In this document: one piece after another, positions 34,785-42,817 of the stretch | Layout: each line of letters starts with the position of its first letter | Numbering within the stretch: position 1 is the first letter of the stretch | From: Salinibacterium sp. ZJ70 | GTDB lineage: Bacteria > Actinomycetota > Actinomycetes > Actinomycetales > Microbacteriaceae | DNA: 64,000 nt | Direction of reading: 5' to 3' | Assembly: GCF_011751865.2 (NCBI RefSeq) | Contig: NZ_CP061770.1 | Location: 992,001-1,056,000, forward strand | Translations under genes and position numbers: made by a program | The notes under the pieces: model-generated | What the model saw: the letters and a program-made list of their open reading frames with translations, nothing else | Databases searched by the model: none | Told to the model about the DNA's origin: nothing

Positions 34785-36116
34785 TTGGCGCGACGCGCAC
34801 GGCAGATCATGGCGACCGCAGCGGCAGCTGCACTCGTGGCGATCGGGGTGACGACCGGGGCGACCAGCGCCCATGCGGTCACCGACGACGGCTTCGTCAG
34901 CGTGAGCAGCAGATCGAATTCGGTCACGGTTCGCCCCGACGGTGCGTACGCCTACGTCAGCGATTTCATCGCCAGGAATCTGATCGTCATCGACACGGAT
35001 ACGCGCGCGTCGACCATCATCGACATGCCGCACGGATGGCAGCCTCGCATGATGGCGTTCGCTCCCAACGGCACTGATCTCTGGGTTGCCACCACTCGAG
35101 GGCTGCTCATCGTCGACACCACCACGAACACGGTCGGTGACCACCTCTCTGCCGTCGACAGCTACGAGCTGGAATTCTCCGCCGACGGTGCGAGGGCGTA
35201 TGTGCTGACTTCGAACGGCGTCGTCCAGGTGTACGACGTGGCCACCCGTTCGCTCCTCACCGAGATCGACCTGCCGGGGGAGCCAGCGAACTTGGCGGTC
35301 TCTCGGGACGAGACACGCATCTACGTGGCAGATGTGAGCGTCCAGGAAGTCGCTGAATACGATCTGGCTGGCACGCGCCTGCGTGCGCACACCTTCTCGT
35401 ATCCGATGCGGCTTGCCTGGAACGCCGACCAGTCGACCCTGTTCGTGGAAGCGACGAACTCGCAGATCGCGGCGATCGGCATCGCCGACTGGAGCGTCGT
35501 CGGTCCGATCCCTCTCAGCAGGGCGCTCGGTGCCGTCATTCTCAGCCCGGACGGATCAGAGCTGATTCTGGGCAGCCGCACCGCCGGCCAGCTGGAGTTC
35601 CGCGATCCCCTCACTCTCGAGGTGAGGCAGACTCTCGACCTCGGCGTCAGCGCCGACAGCATCTCCTTCTTCGACAACGGAGCCCGTGCGGCGGCGCTCG
35701 ACATCGACACGGCTCGGCTGCACTTTCTGGCGTTCGGCGAACTCCCCACCGTCACCGCGACCGTCCCCGCCACGGCTGCCAGCGGCACGCCGTTCTCGGG
35801 AAGAATCGCCGCCGAGGGCGACCCCGTTCCGGTGATCTCCGTCTCGGCAGGTGCGCTGCCCGCGGGCATCGTGCTGAACGCGACGACGGGAGCGTTGTCC
35901 GGCACCCCCACGAAGCCGGGCGTCCACGCCTTCACGATCACCGCCACCAACCGCTACGGATCGGCGAGCGTCGACCTGACCATCGAGGTCACGGGCGCCG
36001 AGCTGGCGGCGACGGGGACGGATGCAGCGCTGCCGTTGGCGTCGGCGCTGGCGCTCATCGGCGCGGGCGCGGTGCTCCTTCTCCGCCGACGGGCGGCAGG
36101 GCGCAGCGCATCCTGA
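34785..36116 (+). CDS. Exported beta-propeller protein with Ig-like domain and LAATG sorting-like tail
   Basis: This product has about 443 residues. The signal peptide ends near ATSAHA. A seven-bladed YVTN-type propeller follows (TVRPDGAYAYVSDF, AFAPNGTDLWVAT, EFSADGARAYVLT, VSRDETRIYVADV, ILSPDGSELILGS), then a putative Ig (He_PIG) domain (LPAGIVLNATTGALSGTPTK PGVHAFTI). The end is LAATGTDAALP, a hydrophobic span and RRRAAG, the layout of a class E sortase substrate. TTG 34785 is chosen because GGGGGAG lies 6-7 nt before it; an ATG at 34731 would give a long odd leader. It is probably cell-wall attached; ligand unknown. Confidence 0.8.
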   Translation: MARRARQIMATAAAAALVAIGVTTGATSAHAVTDDGFVSVSSRSNSVTVRPDGAYAYVSDFIARNLIVIDTDTRASTIIDMPHGWQPRMMAFAPNGTDLWVATTRGLLIVDTTTNTVGDHLSAVDSYELEFSADGARAYVLTSNGVVQVYDVATRSLLTEIDLPGEPANLAVSRDETRIYVADVSVQEVAEYDLAGTRLRAHTFSYPMRLAWNADQSTLFVEATNSQIAAIGIADWSVVGPIPLSRALGAVILSPDGSELILGSRTAGQLEFRDPLTLEVRQTLDLGVSADSISFFDNGARAAALDIDTARLHFLAFGELPTVTATVPATAASGTPFSGRIAAEGDPVPVISVSAGALPAGIVLNATTGALSGTPTKPGVHAFTITATNRYGSASVDLTIEVTGAELAATGTDAALPLASALALIGAGAVLLLRRRAAGRSAS

Positions 36117-36201
36117 AGCCGCGGGGGCTCCCCGTGTGCGTGTCGGTCCGCGCCGACTGAGCGGGCGGCGATCAGTCGAGCGTGCAGCGATAGCGGCACC
36201 G

Positions 36202-36465
36202 GTCAGGCCACCGCGAGTCGCAGCGGGCGACATCCGCCATCGTCTCGCCCCTCGGGGCGCCGTAGCCGAAGGAGCGGGTAGCCGTCGATGACCTGCTCGG
36301 GTGACCCCCGGCTCACGCCGAGCTGCGGTCGCCCGCCCGAGATCAGGGCGACGCGGGGTCGATGGACTGCAGGAGCACATCCGATGCGGTGCGCGCCTGC
36401 GAACCGGGGGAGTTCGATCGATGGCCGAACGACAGGAATCCGATGCTCGTGCGCGACGTGCTCAT
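36202..36465 (-). pseudogene. Remnant of an LLM-class flavin-dependent oxidoreductase
   Basis: The reverse strand from ATG 36465 (GGAG 7 nt before it) reads MSTSRTSIGFLSFGHRSNSP, then QARTASDVLLQSID, the N-terminus of luciferase-like monooxygenases, and stops at 36343. In a second frame RVALISGGRPQLGVSRGSPE QVIDG follows, the family's segment normally about 75 residues further on. A third frame then gives FGYGAPRGETMADVAR. A gene of some 350 codons has thus lost an internal block, suffered two frame changes and lost its C-terminal two thirds. It lies just downstream of the ABC permease operon and may once have been its last gene. Confidence 0.75.
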
Positions 36466-36478
36466 GATGCTCTCCACT

Positions 36479-36512
36479 GCGCCCGCCCCGAGGGCATCCC
36501 CGGGGCGGGCGC
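36479..36512 (-). terminator. ABC transporter operon terminator
   Basis: GCGCCCGCCCCG, loop AGGGCATCCC, CGGGGCGGGCGC: a perfect 12-bp stem, between the last permease gene and the oxidoreductase remnant. Confidence 0.8.
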
Positions 36513-36528
36513 TGCAGAGATCCGGGGC

Positions 36529-37410
36529 TCACTTGAGGCCGGAGCGCACGAACCCGTCCACGATGCGGCGCTGCAGCACCAGGTAGAGCGCGAACACGGG
36601 CAGGCACGCGAGACCGCTCGCGGCCATGATGGCGCCCCAGTTGTTGCCTTCCGCACCGAGGAACGAGCGGATCCCCACCTGCACCACGCTCGGATCCTGC
36701 TGCATCACGATCAGCGGCCAGGTGTAGTCGTTCCACGCGGAGATGAACAGGACGACCGCGAGGGAGGCGAGGGCGGGCCGCAGATTCGGGACGACCACGA
36801 GCCAGAGCGTCGCCCAGCTGCCGCGGCCGTCGATCGACGCCGCATCGATGAGCTCCCGCGGGATGGCGCGCACATGCTGGCGCAGCATGATGACGGCGAA
36901 CGCCGAGCAGAGGTTGGGCACGATCACGCCGGCGATCGTGTTGAGGAGTCCGAGCTGCGACACGAGGACGTAATTGGGGATCATCGTCACCTGGAAGGGC
37001 ACGAGCCACGACGACACGAACAGCAGATAGAGCAGCTTCTTGCCGCGGAACTCGTACAGCGCGAACGCGTACGCGGCGAACAGCGCGACCAGCAGCTGGG
37101 CGACTGTCATCGCGAGGGCCATGATCGTGGTGTCGAGCATCATCTCGGCCATGGGGATCGTCGCGAAGACGTAGGCGAAGTTGTCGAGGGTGAAGCCCGC
37201 AGTGCCGCCGCCGGCCACGCTCGACGGACTGAACGCGGTGATCGCGAGCGACATCAGCGGGGCGACGGCAGCCAGCGACAACGCGATCATGACCGCGTGG
37301 GCGGGGCCCGAGCGCACCAGGAATCGGGCCGCTCGCACGATCCCGCGAGGCGGGGCGACGACGGCGACGGGGATGGTCGAGCGCTCGGGGGCGTCGAGAA
37401 CGAAAGTCAT
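36529..37410 (-). CDS. Carbohydrate ABC transporter permease (UgpE/MalG type)
   Basis: This 293-residue membrane protein has six predicted spans and the EAA loop ELIDAASIDGRGSWATLWLV VVPNLRP that docks the ATPase. FVSSWLVPFQVTMIPNYVLV and ISAWNDYTWPLIVMQ are typical of the CUT1 inner permease. The ATG is at 37410, 11 bp after the partner permease. Together with the genes at 37422, 40027 and 41408 it makes a complete importer of glycerol-phosphate or oligosaccharide type. Confidence 0.9.
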   Translation of the reverse strand: MTFVLDAPERSTIPVAVVAPPRGIVRAARFLVRSGPAHAVMIALSLAAVAPLMSLAITAFSPSSVAGGGTAGFTLDNFAYVFATIPMAEMMLDTTIMALAMTVAQLLVALFAAYAFALYEFRGKKLLYLLFVSSWLVPFQVTMIPNYVLVSQLGLLNTIAGVIVPNLCSAFAVIMLRQHVRAIPRELIDAASIDGRGSWATLWLVVVPNLRPALASLAVVLFISAWNDYTWPLIVMQQDPSVVQVGIRSFLGAEGNNWGAIMAASGLACLPVFALYLVLQRRIVDGFVRSGLK

Positions 37411-37421
37411 GGCGTCACGTC

Positions 37422-38369
37422 CTAGTCGTCGAAGAAGCTGAGTCGCTCGGTGAGCTCGACGAACGCCCACGCGATGAGGAGGAACACGACGAAGAACAGC
37501 ACGCCGGCGGCGGCGGCGATCCCGGCGTCGAAGTTCTGGAACCCGAACACGAAGAGAAGGTGGTACACGTTCGTCGACGACGAACCCGGTCCGCCGCCGG
37601 TGAGCAGGTCGATCAGCGGGAACGACCACTGGGCGACCAGCAGCACGGCCATGAGTCCGAGGAACGCCAGCGTGGGGGAGAGCAGCGGCACGATGATCGA
37701 CCACGTGATGCGGCGCTCGCTCGCGCCGTCGACGGAGGCGGCGTCGGCGTAGGTGCGGTCGATGCCCGCGTAGCCCGCGTTCACCATGAGCACACCGAAG
37801 CCGATCATCTGCCATCCCAGGATGACGACGATCGCCCACAGCGACAGATCCGGGTTCCGGAAGACGTTGCCCAGCTCGAGCCCGATCGACTCCGCCCACG
37901 CGCTGACAGCGCCCGTGTCCTCGGCGAACAGCCAGCGCCAGATGGCGCCGGTGGCGACAGGCGTCACCAGGTACGGCAGGAATACAAGGGCCTGGTACGC
38001 GTTCGACACGCGTGTGCTCAGCCGCCTCACGACGAGCACCGCCATGAGCGGCAGGAGGACGAGGAACACGAGGCCCGCGAGGATGTAGAGGCCGGTGTTG
38101 ACTAGCGCCTGCTGCATCTCGGGAAGAGCCAGCACGTCGACGTAGTTCCCCCATCCCACGAACTCCCGGGGCGACGTCGGGAGCATGTTCCAGTCGAAGA
38201 ACGACAGAGCGACCGTCTGCCCGAGCGGGGCGAACACCCAGATGGTGACGAGCGCGACCGCGGGCAGCACGTACAGGTAGGGCGACAGGAGACGCCGAAC
38301 AGGGGGCCGAGGCGGGCGCGGTGCGGAGGCGTCAGCGATCTCGTCGCGGGCGATGACAGGAGTGAGCAT
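37422..38369 (-). CDS. Carbohydrate ABC transporter permease (UgpA/MalF type)
   Basis: The 315-residue product has six spans starting LLSPYLYVLPAVALVTIWVF, with AFFDWN-like LSFFDWNMLPTSPREFVGWG characteristic of CUT1 permeases and the EAA loop TYADAASVDGASERRITWSI. A Pro-rich cytoplasmic N-terminus (APRPPRPPVRR) precedes the first span. The ATG overlaps the stop of the metallophosphoesterase gene (TGATG), so the enzyme and the permease are translationally coupled. Confidence 0.9.
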   Translation of the reverse strand: MLTPVIARDEIADASAPRPPRPPVRRLLSPYLYVLPAVALVTIWVFAPLGQTVALSFFDWNMLPTSPREFVGWGNYVDVLALPEMQQALVNTGLYILAGLVFLVLLPLMAVLVVRRLSTRVSNAYQALVFLPYLVTPVATGAIWRWLFAEDTGAVSAWAESIGLELGNVFRNPDLSLWAIVVILGWQMIGFGVLMVNAGYAGIDRTYADAASVDGASERRITWSIIVPLLSPTLAFLGLMAVLLVAQWSFPLIDLLTGGGPGSSSTNVYHLLFVFGFQNFDAGIAAAAGVLFFVVFLLIAWAFVELTERLSFFDD

Positions 38370-39262
38370 CAGCTGTCGAGCAGACCGGTGTCGAGCGGCT
38401 GTCCGGTGCGGAGCGCGTCGACCCAGCTGCGCATGGTCGACGCGGGGATCTCATACATCGTCTCGCCGGCGATCATCGAGATGTCGGAGTGGACGATCCG
38501 GTCGGGGTGCACGTGCACGAGCGCGGCGCCCTGGCCCGAGTTCTGGGCACGGGTGTCGCCTGCCGGAACCACGAGGTCCTGGGTGTAGCAGGTTGCCGCG
38601 GCGACCGACACGGGCACTCCCGCGAACGTGGAGTGTGTGGGGTAGTGGAAGTGCCCTGCGAGGATGCCGCGCACATCGGTGCCGCGGATGACTTCCTCGA
38701 GCCTGAACGCGTCGTGCAGATCGACCATCTGCAGAAGCGGGAGAGTGGTCGGCACGGGCGGATGGTGGAGCGCGAGGATGGTGCCGTGCGGAGCGCGGGT
38801 CGCGAGCACACCACGCAGCCAGTCGAGCTGCTCCGCGTCGATCTCGCCGTGGTGCGAGCCGGGCACCGTGGAATCGAGCGCGACGATGCGGAGGCCGCCG
38901 ACGTCGTGGACGCGGTCGATGGGGCTGGTGCCGGCAGGCTCGTCGAGAAGGTGGACGCGGAACACTTCGCGGTCATCGTGGTTGCCCATCACCCACACGA
39001 TGGGGGAAGCCTGTTCCGCGGCGAACGGCTCGATGAGCTCGCGCAGTCGCTCGTAGGCGTCGGGTGCGCCATGGTCGGCGAGGTCGCCGGTGAGCACGAT
39101 CGCATCCAGACGCGTTCCCGCTGTGCGCAGACGCTCGAGCAGCGATGCGAGGTGCTCATCCGAGTCGACGGCTCCGTAGAGGGGGCGGCGATTCTCGACG
39201 AGGTGCGTGTCGCTCAGGTGGAGCAGCGTGTGCGTCGGGGGCGGGTACTGTCCGATGTTCAT
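38369..39262 (-). CDS. Metallophosphoesterase (CpdA-like phosphodiesterase)
   Basis: The product has 297 residues and no signal peptide. The dinuclear metal motifs are all present in order: LSDTHL, GDLADHG, VMGNHDD, LALHHPPVP and GHFHYPTH. The closest recognisable group is the class III cyclic nucleotide / glycerophosphodiester phosphodiesterases (CpdA, GpdQ). GGGAGAACC precedes the ATG. It is sandwiched between a second phosphatase gene and the two permease genes, so the natural substrate is probably what the ABC transporter brings in, a phosphodiester; that is inference. Confidence 0.88.
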   Translation of the reverse strand: MNIGQYPPPTHTLLHLSDTHLVENRRPLYGAVDSDEHLASLLERLRTAGTRLDAIVLTGDLADHGAPDAYERLRELIEPFAAEQASPIVWVMGNHDDREVFRVHLLDEPAGTSPIDRVHDVGGLRIVALDSTVPGSHHGEIDAEQLDWLRGVLATRAPHGTILALHHPPVPTTLPLLQMVDLHDAFRLEEVIRGTDVRGILAGHFHYPTHSTFAGVPVSVAAATCYTQDLVVPAGDTRAQNSGQGAALVHVHPDRIVHSDISMIAGETMYEIPASTMRSWVDALRTGQPLDTGLLDS

Positions 39263-39280
39263 GGTTCTCCCGTTCGGGGT

Positions 39281-40030
39281 TCAGCGGTGGGGTGTGACGA
39301 GGCGCGAGGAGAGTGCCGATAGATCGTGATCGGTGAGTCCGTGAGCGCGGAGGTAGCGTTCGGCGCCTCCGTGGCGGGTGTCGAGATGGTCGAGAGCGGC
39401 GGCCAGAACATGGGCGGGGCTGCCGTTGAGGATCTCGACGAGGGCGGGTGCCAGCTCGGCTGCCACACCCATGCGCGCCAGGTAGCGGTCGGTCCACGCC
39501 CCGACGAGATTCTCGTGGGTGCGGGTGTAGTCCTCGATCACGTCGTCGCGACCCACGCCGAGGGTGAGCAGGATGAGCGCGACGACGACGCCCGTGCGGT
39601 CCTTGCCTGCTGTGCAGTGCACGAGGGTGCCGCCGTCGTGGTGGGCGACCGAGCGCACCGCCGCAGCCAGGGTGGGGCCGTGCTCGTCCAGCAGGCGTTC
39701 GTAGAGCACAGACAGCCGGATGTCGGGGTCATGGACGTCGTCGGGTGCCAGAAGCGAGATGGCATGCGCGTGACGGCGGATGCCGGGGATGGCGTACCCG
39801 CGCGTGGCCGTCTCGAGCTCGGAGCGCAGGTCGACCGCTGCGGTGATGCCGAGAGCCCGGAGAGCGGCGATCCCGAGGTGTTCGAGGCTGTCGGGGGAGT
39901 CAGCGCGGTACAGCACACCGGCGCGCACGGTGCCCCCCGTGCACGCCCATCCGCTCACCGCGCGGAGGTTGACGAGCCCCGGGGCGGGGATGCGCACGGC
40001 ATCCCCGCCCCGGGTGCGGAGGTCGGTCAC
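39281..40030 (-). CDS. Tyrosine-phosphatase-like enzyme in ABC operon
   Basis: This 249-residue protein has LVNLRAVSGWACTGGTVRAG, YRADSPDSLEHLG, a DLRSELET loop and the P-loop HCTAGKDRTG (Cys nucleophile, Arg). It belongs to the same Cys-phosphatase group as the gene at 20039. The Lys in the P-loop is shared with enzymes that accept inositol phosphates or phospholipids. GTG 40030 overlaps the stop of the substrate-binding protein gene (GTGA). Cytoplasmic; it likely removes phosphate from an imported compound or its product, working after the metallophosphoesterase. Confidence 0.87.
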   Translation of the reverse strand: MTDLRTRGGDAVRIPAPGLVNLRAVSGWACTGGTVRAGVLYRADSPDSLEHLGIAALRALGITAAVDLRSELETATRGYAIPGIRRHAHAISLLAPDDVHDPDIRLSVLYERLLDEHGPTLAAAVRSVAHHDGGTLVHCTAGKDRTGVVVALILLTLGVGRDDVIEDYTRTHENLVGAWTDRYLARMGVAAELAPALVEILNGSPAHVLAAALDHLDTRHGGAERYLRAHGLTDHDLSALSSRLVTPHR

Positions 40031-41370
40031 TTCAGCAGGTCCTGAGCGCGCTTCTGCGCGTCGGCGAGCGTCGTGGTCGCGTCGGCGCCGTAGTAGGCGA
40101 CCTGCTCCACTGCGTCCATGATGATCGTCGAGATCTGGACGTAGTTCTTGCTGGGGTAGGAGACCCACGGCTCGATGCGCTCGAGCTGCTCGAGGTTGGG
40201 GGTGAGCAGGTCGGCCTGTGCGGCAGCCCAGTCAGCGAGCGGGGCGCCGGCCTCGGTCATCGTGGTGCGCAGAGGCAGGTAGCCGAGGGGCGTGATCGTC
40301 TCGTAGGCGGTCGGGGAGGTCATGAACTTCACGAACTCCCACGCCGCGGCCTGGGTGTCGGCGTCCTGCGAGAAGATCGACAGCATCGAGCCGGACGACA
40401 CCGGCACGACGTCGTTGCCCTCGAACGACGGCATCGGGGCTGCTTTGAGCGTCCATCCGCCCGCGGCGGCGCCTCCCTGGAATGCGCGCTGCATGGAGGC
40501 GGAGTTGATGTGCATCGCGGTCTGTCCCGCCGCGAACGCCTCGTACTGGCCCGTGAAGTCCGCGTTCTGGAGGAGACCGTCCTGGAACAGCTCCTGCATG
40601 AGCGCAATCGGGGCGGCGGCGTCGGCCTCGCCCGCCAGGATCTCCGTGCGGTCGTCGCTGAGAACCTGCCCGCCAGCGGAGCGCACCATCGACTGGTAGC
40701 ACCATTCGCCGACCGGGTCGAGGCACGAGTTCGACAGAGACGGGCGGCCGCTCGCGGCCGTGAGCGCTTCCGCGGCCGCACGCACTCCGTCCCATGTGCT
40801 CAGGTCGGCGTCGGCGATGCCGGCGGCTTCGAAGGCTGTGGCGTTGTAGTACAGGATCGGCGTGGAGAGCACGTAGGGGATGCCGTAGATCGTGCCGTCG
40901 ACCTCGCCGAATCCGCGCACGTTCTCGTGCATCGGGTAGTCGCCGCCGAAGTGCTCTTCGATGGCCGCGTCGCCGACGAGGGCCTCGAGGGACTGGGCGC
41001 GCAGGTCGGATACCGCGTAGCCGAGCGTGTCGAAGGTGAGCTGCACGACGTCGGGCGGATCGCCCGCGAGGAGCTGGCGCTGCACGCTTCCCGCGGTGCC
41101 GCCCGCGGCGGTCGAGTCGCCGGCAGCCTGGGCCGTCACGGTCACGTTGGGGTACTTCTCTTCGAACTTGGCGATGAGGGAGCGGATGGGCTCGTCCCAG
41201 GTGGCGTTGCCGAGGTTGTAGCTCTCGAAGACGATCTCGTACGACTTCTCGGGGTCGAACGTGACGCTTCCGCTGGCCTGCTCGGCGGGCGAGGTGGCGC
41301 AGCCGGTGAGGCCGAGTGCGGCGATGGTTCCGAGGGCGGTGAGCCCGAGGGCGCGCGAACGCGTGGTCAT
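40027..41370 (-). CDS. ABC transporter substrate-binding lipoprotein (UgpB-like)
   Basis: The product has 447 residues, with a signal peptide and lipobox LGLTGC (Cys24). The SBP family 1 fold is seen in YEIVFESYNLGNATWDEPIR, FEEKYPNVTVTAQAAGDSTA, GDPPDVVQLTFDTLGYAVSD, IYGIPYVLSTPILYYNATAF and the C-terminal WEFVKFMTSPTAYETITPLG YLPLRT. It captures the ligand outside the membrane for the permeases at 36529 and 37422. The UgpB-type resemblance and the two phosphatases in the operon point to a phosphorylated solute, but the ligand is not proven. Confidence 0.92.
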   Translation of the reverse strand: MTTRSRALGLTALGTIAALGLTGCATSPAEQASGSVTFDPEKSYEIVFESYNLGNATWDEPIRSLIAKFEEKYPNVTVTAQAAGDSTAAGGTAGSVQRQLLAGDPPDVVQLTFDTLGYAVSDLRAQSLEALVGDAAIEEHFGGDYPMHENVRGFGEVDGTIYGIPYVLSTPILYYNATAFEAAGIADADLSTWDGVRAAAEALTAASGRPSLSNSCLDPVGEWCYQSMVRSAGGQVLSDDRTEILAGEADAAAPIALMQELFQDGLLQNADFTGQYEAFAAGQTAMHINSASMQRAFQGGAAAGGWTLKAAPMPSFEGNDVVPVSSGSMLSIFSQDADTQAAAWEFVKFMTSPTAYETITPLGYLPLRTTMTEAGAPLADWAAAQADLLTPNLEQLERIEPWVSYPSKNYVQISTIIMDAVEQVAYYGADATTTLADAQKRAQDLLK

Positions 41371-41407
41371 GGTGTCGCTTTCTCTGTGATGAGGGTGGAT
41401 CGGATGG

Positions 41408-42526
41408 TCAGACAGGGGCTGAGATCGCGTGGGGGTGGGGCGAGTTCGACTGGGGCACCCAGTCGAGGCGGCGCCCTGAGGCGCGATCGAAGAGGTGGAG
41501 GTGCTCGATGGGGGCGCCTGCGCGCAGCGCGTCGCCGGTCTGGATCGCGGTGTCGGGGCTGGCGCGCAGAACGATCTTCTGGGTGTCGAGACTCGCGAAG
41601 ATGAGCGTCTCGTGTCCGAGGTTCTCGATGTTGTCGACGGTGAGATCGAGCTGCACGGCTCCGCGCCCGTCGAGCTCGAGGTGCTCGGGCCGGATGCCGA
41701 GCACTGCATCGATGTCGGCCGTTTCGCCGGGCCACAGCACACCGTCGAAGCCGTCGCCCAGGATCGCGACGTGGCCCGCCTCCGACGTGATGCGCACATC
41801 GAGCAGGTTCATCGGCGGGCTGCCGAGGAACCCGGCGACGAAGGTGGATGCGGGGCGGGCGTACACATCCAGCGGCGCGCCGACCTGCTCGAGTCGTCCG
41901 CCGTTGAGGACGGCGATCTTGGTGGCCATCGTCATCGCTTCGACCTGGTCGTGGGTGACGTACACGAAGGTGGCGCCCAGCTGCTGGTGCAGGGTGACGA
42001 GCTCGTGGCGGGTGGCGGTGCGCAGCTTGGCGTCGAGGTTGGACAGCGGCTCGTCCATGAGGAACGCCTTCGGGTGGCGCACGAGCGCGCGCCCGACGGC
42101 GACGCGCTGACGCTGGCCCCCACTGAGCTCCTTCGGCTTGCGGTCGAGCAGGTGGTCGATCTCGAGGATCCGGGCCACCTCCGCGACGCGGTCGCGGATT
42201 TCGGCCGTGGGGCGGCGCCGTGCTCGCAGCGGGAACGCGAGGTTGCTGCGCACGCTCAGATGCGGATAGAGCGCGTAGCTCTGGAAGACCATCGCGAGGT
42301 CCCGGTCGCGCGCGTGCTCAGCTGAGACGTCCACTCCGTCGACGATGAACCGGCCTTCGGAGGTGGGAAGCAGACCTGCGAGCATGCGGAGCAGGGTGGA
42401 CTTTCCGCATCCGCTCGGGCCGAGAAGGACGAGGAAGTCGCCGTCGTCGATGCTGAGGCTGATGTCGTCGACCGCGACGGTCGTGCCGAAGCGTCGCGTG
42501 ACGCGCTCGACCTGAATGCTGCCCAT
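41408..42526 (-). CDS. ugpC: ABC transporter ATP-binding protein (UgpC/MsmK type)
   Basis: The ATPase has about 372 residues: Walker A GPSGCGKST, Q-loop VFQSYALYPHLSV, signature LSGGQRQR, Walker B AFLMDEP, D-loop SNLDAKLR and H-loop YVTHDQVEAM, then TOBE/regulatory domains (GIRPEHLELDG) typical of CUT1 importers. ATG 42526 is preferred over GTG 42532 because AAGGAG abuts the GTG but is well spaced from the ATG. It is the first gene of the six-gene operon and, being of the shareable MsiK type, could also energise the MalEFG system at 47-51 kb, which lacks an ATPase. Confidence 0.92.
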   Translation of the reverse strand: MGSIQVERVTRRFGTTVAVDDISLSIDDGDFLVLLGPSGCGKSTLLRMLAGLLPTSEGRFIVDGVDVSAEHARDRDLAMVFQSYALYPHLSVRSNLAFPLRARRRPTAEIRDRVAEVARILEIDHLLDRKPKELSGGQRQRVAVGRALVRHPKAFLMDEPLSNLDAKLRTATRHELVTLHQQLGATFVYVTHDQVEAMTMATKIAVLNGGRLEQVGAPLDVYARPASTFVAGFLGSPPMNLLDVRITSEAGHVAILGDGFDGVLWPGETADIDAVLGIRPEHLELDGRGAVQLDLTVDNIENLGHETLIFASLDTQKIVLRASPDTAIQTGDALRAGAPIEHLHLFDRASGRRLDWVPQSNSPHPHAISAPV

Positions 42527-42577
42527 GGCCACTCCTTGCAGTTCTCTTGCATGCGCTGCTGGTGCGCTGCATGAGGA

Positions 42578-42808
42578 TTACAAGCGAGGAAGGCGACCTG
42601 ATGGCGGAGCGCTGGTGAACGCGCCGTGAACTCCCGACTTCCGTCTGATGTCAGCCATGTCGGGGTCGTCGGCGACGGCGCGTTCGCGAGGGCCCAGCTC
42701 ACGGAGCTTCGAGCGGATGAGGGCGGAGGTCGTACCCACCTCGGGCGCGATCATGCGGCACAGGATGCGACCTGCAGGTGACTGCTCATCTGCGTGCGGA
42801 TGCGTCAT
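42578..42808 (-). pseudogene. Possible remnant of an RpiR/MurR-type regulator
   Basis: This 76-codon frame contains TTSALIRSKLRELGPRERAV ADDPDMADIRRKSG, reminiscent of the first helices of RpiR/MurR regulators (xIRSxLxxLxPxERxVA), but the helix-turn-helix and SIS domains that should follow are absent and the tail GAFTSAPPSGRLPRL looks random. It lies directly upstream of the sugar-type ABC operon, where such a regulator is commonly encoded. Alternatively the region is only promoter DNA. No other gene is seen between 42527 and 42817. Confidence 0.35.
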
Positions 42809-42817
42809 GATGACGAC

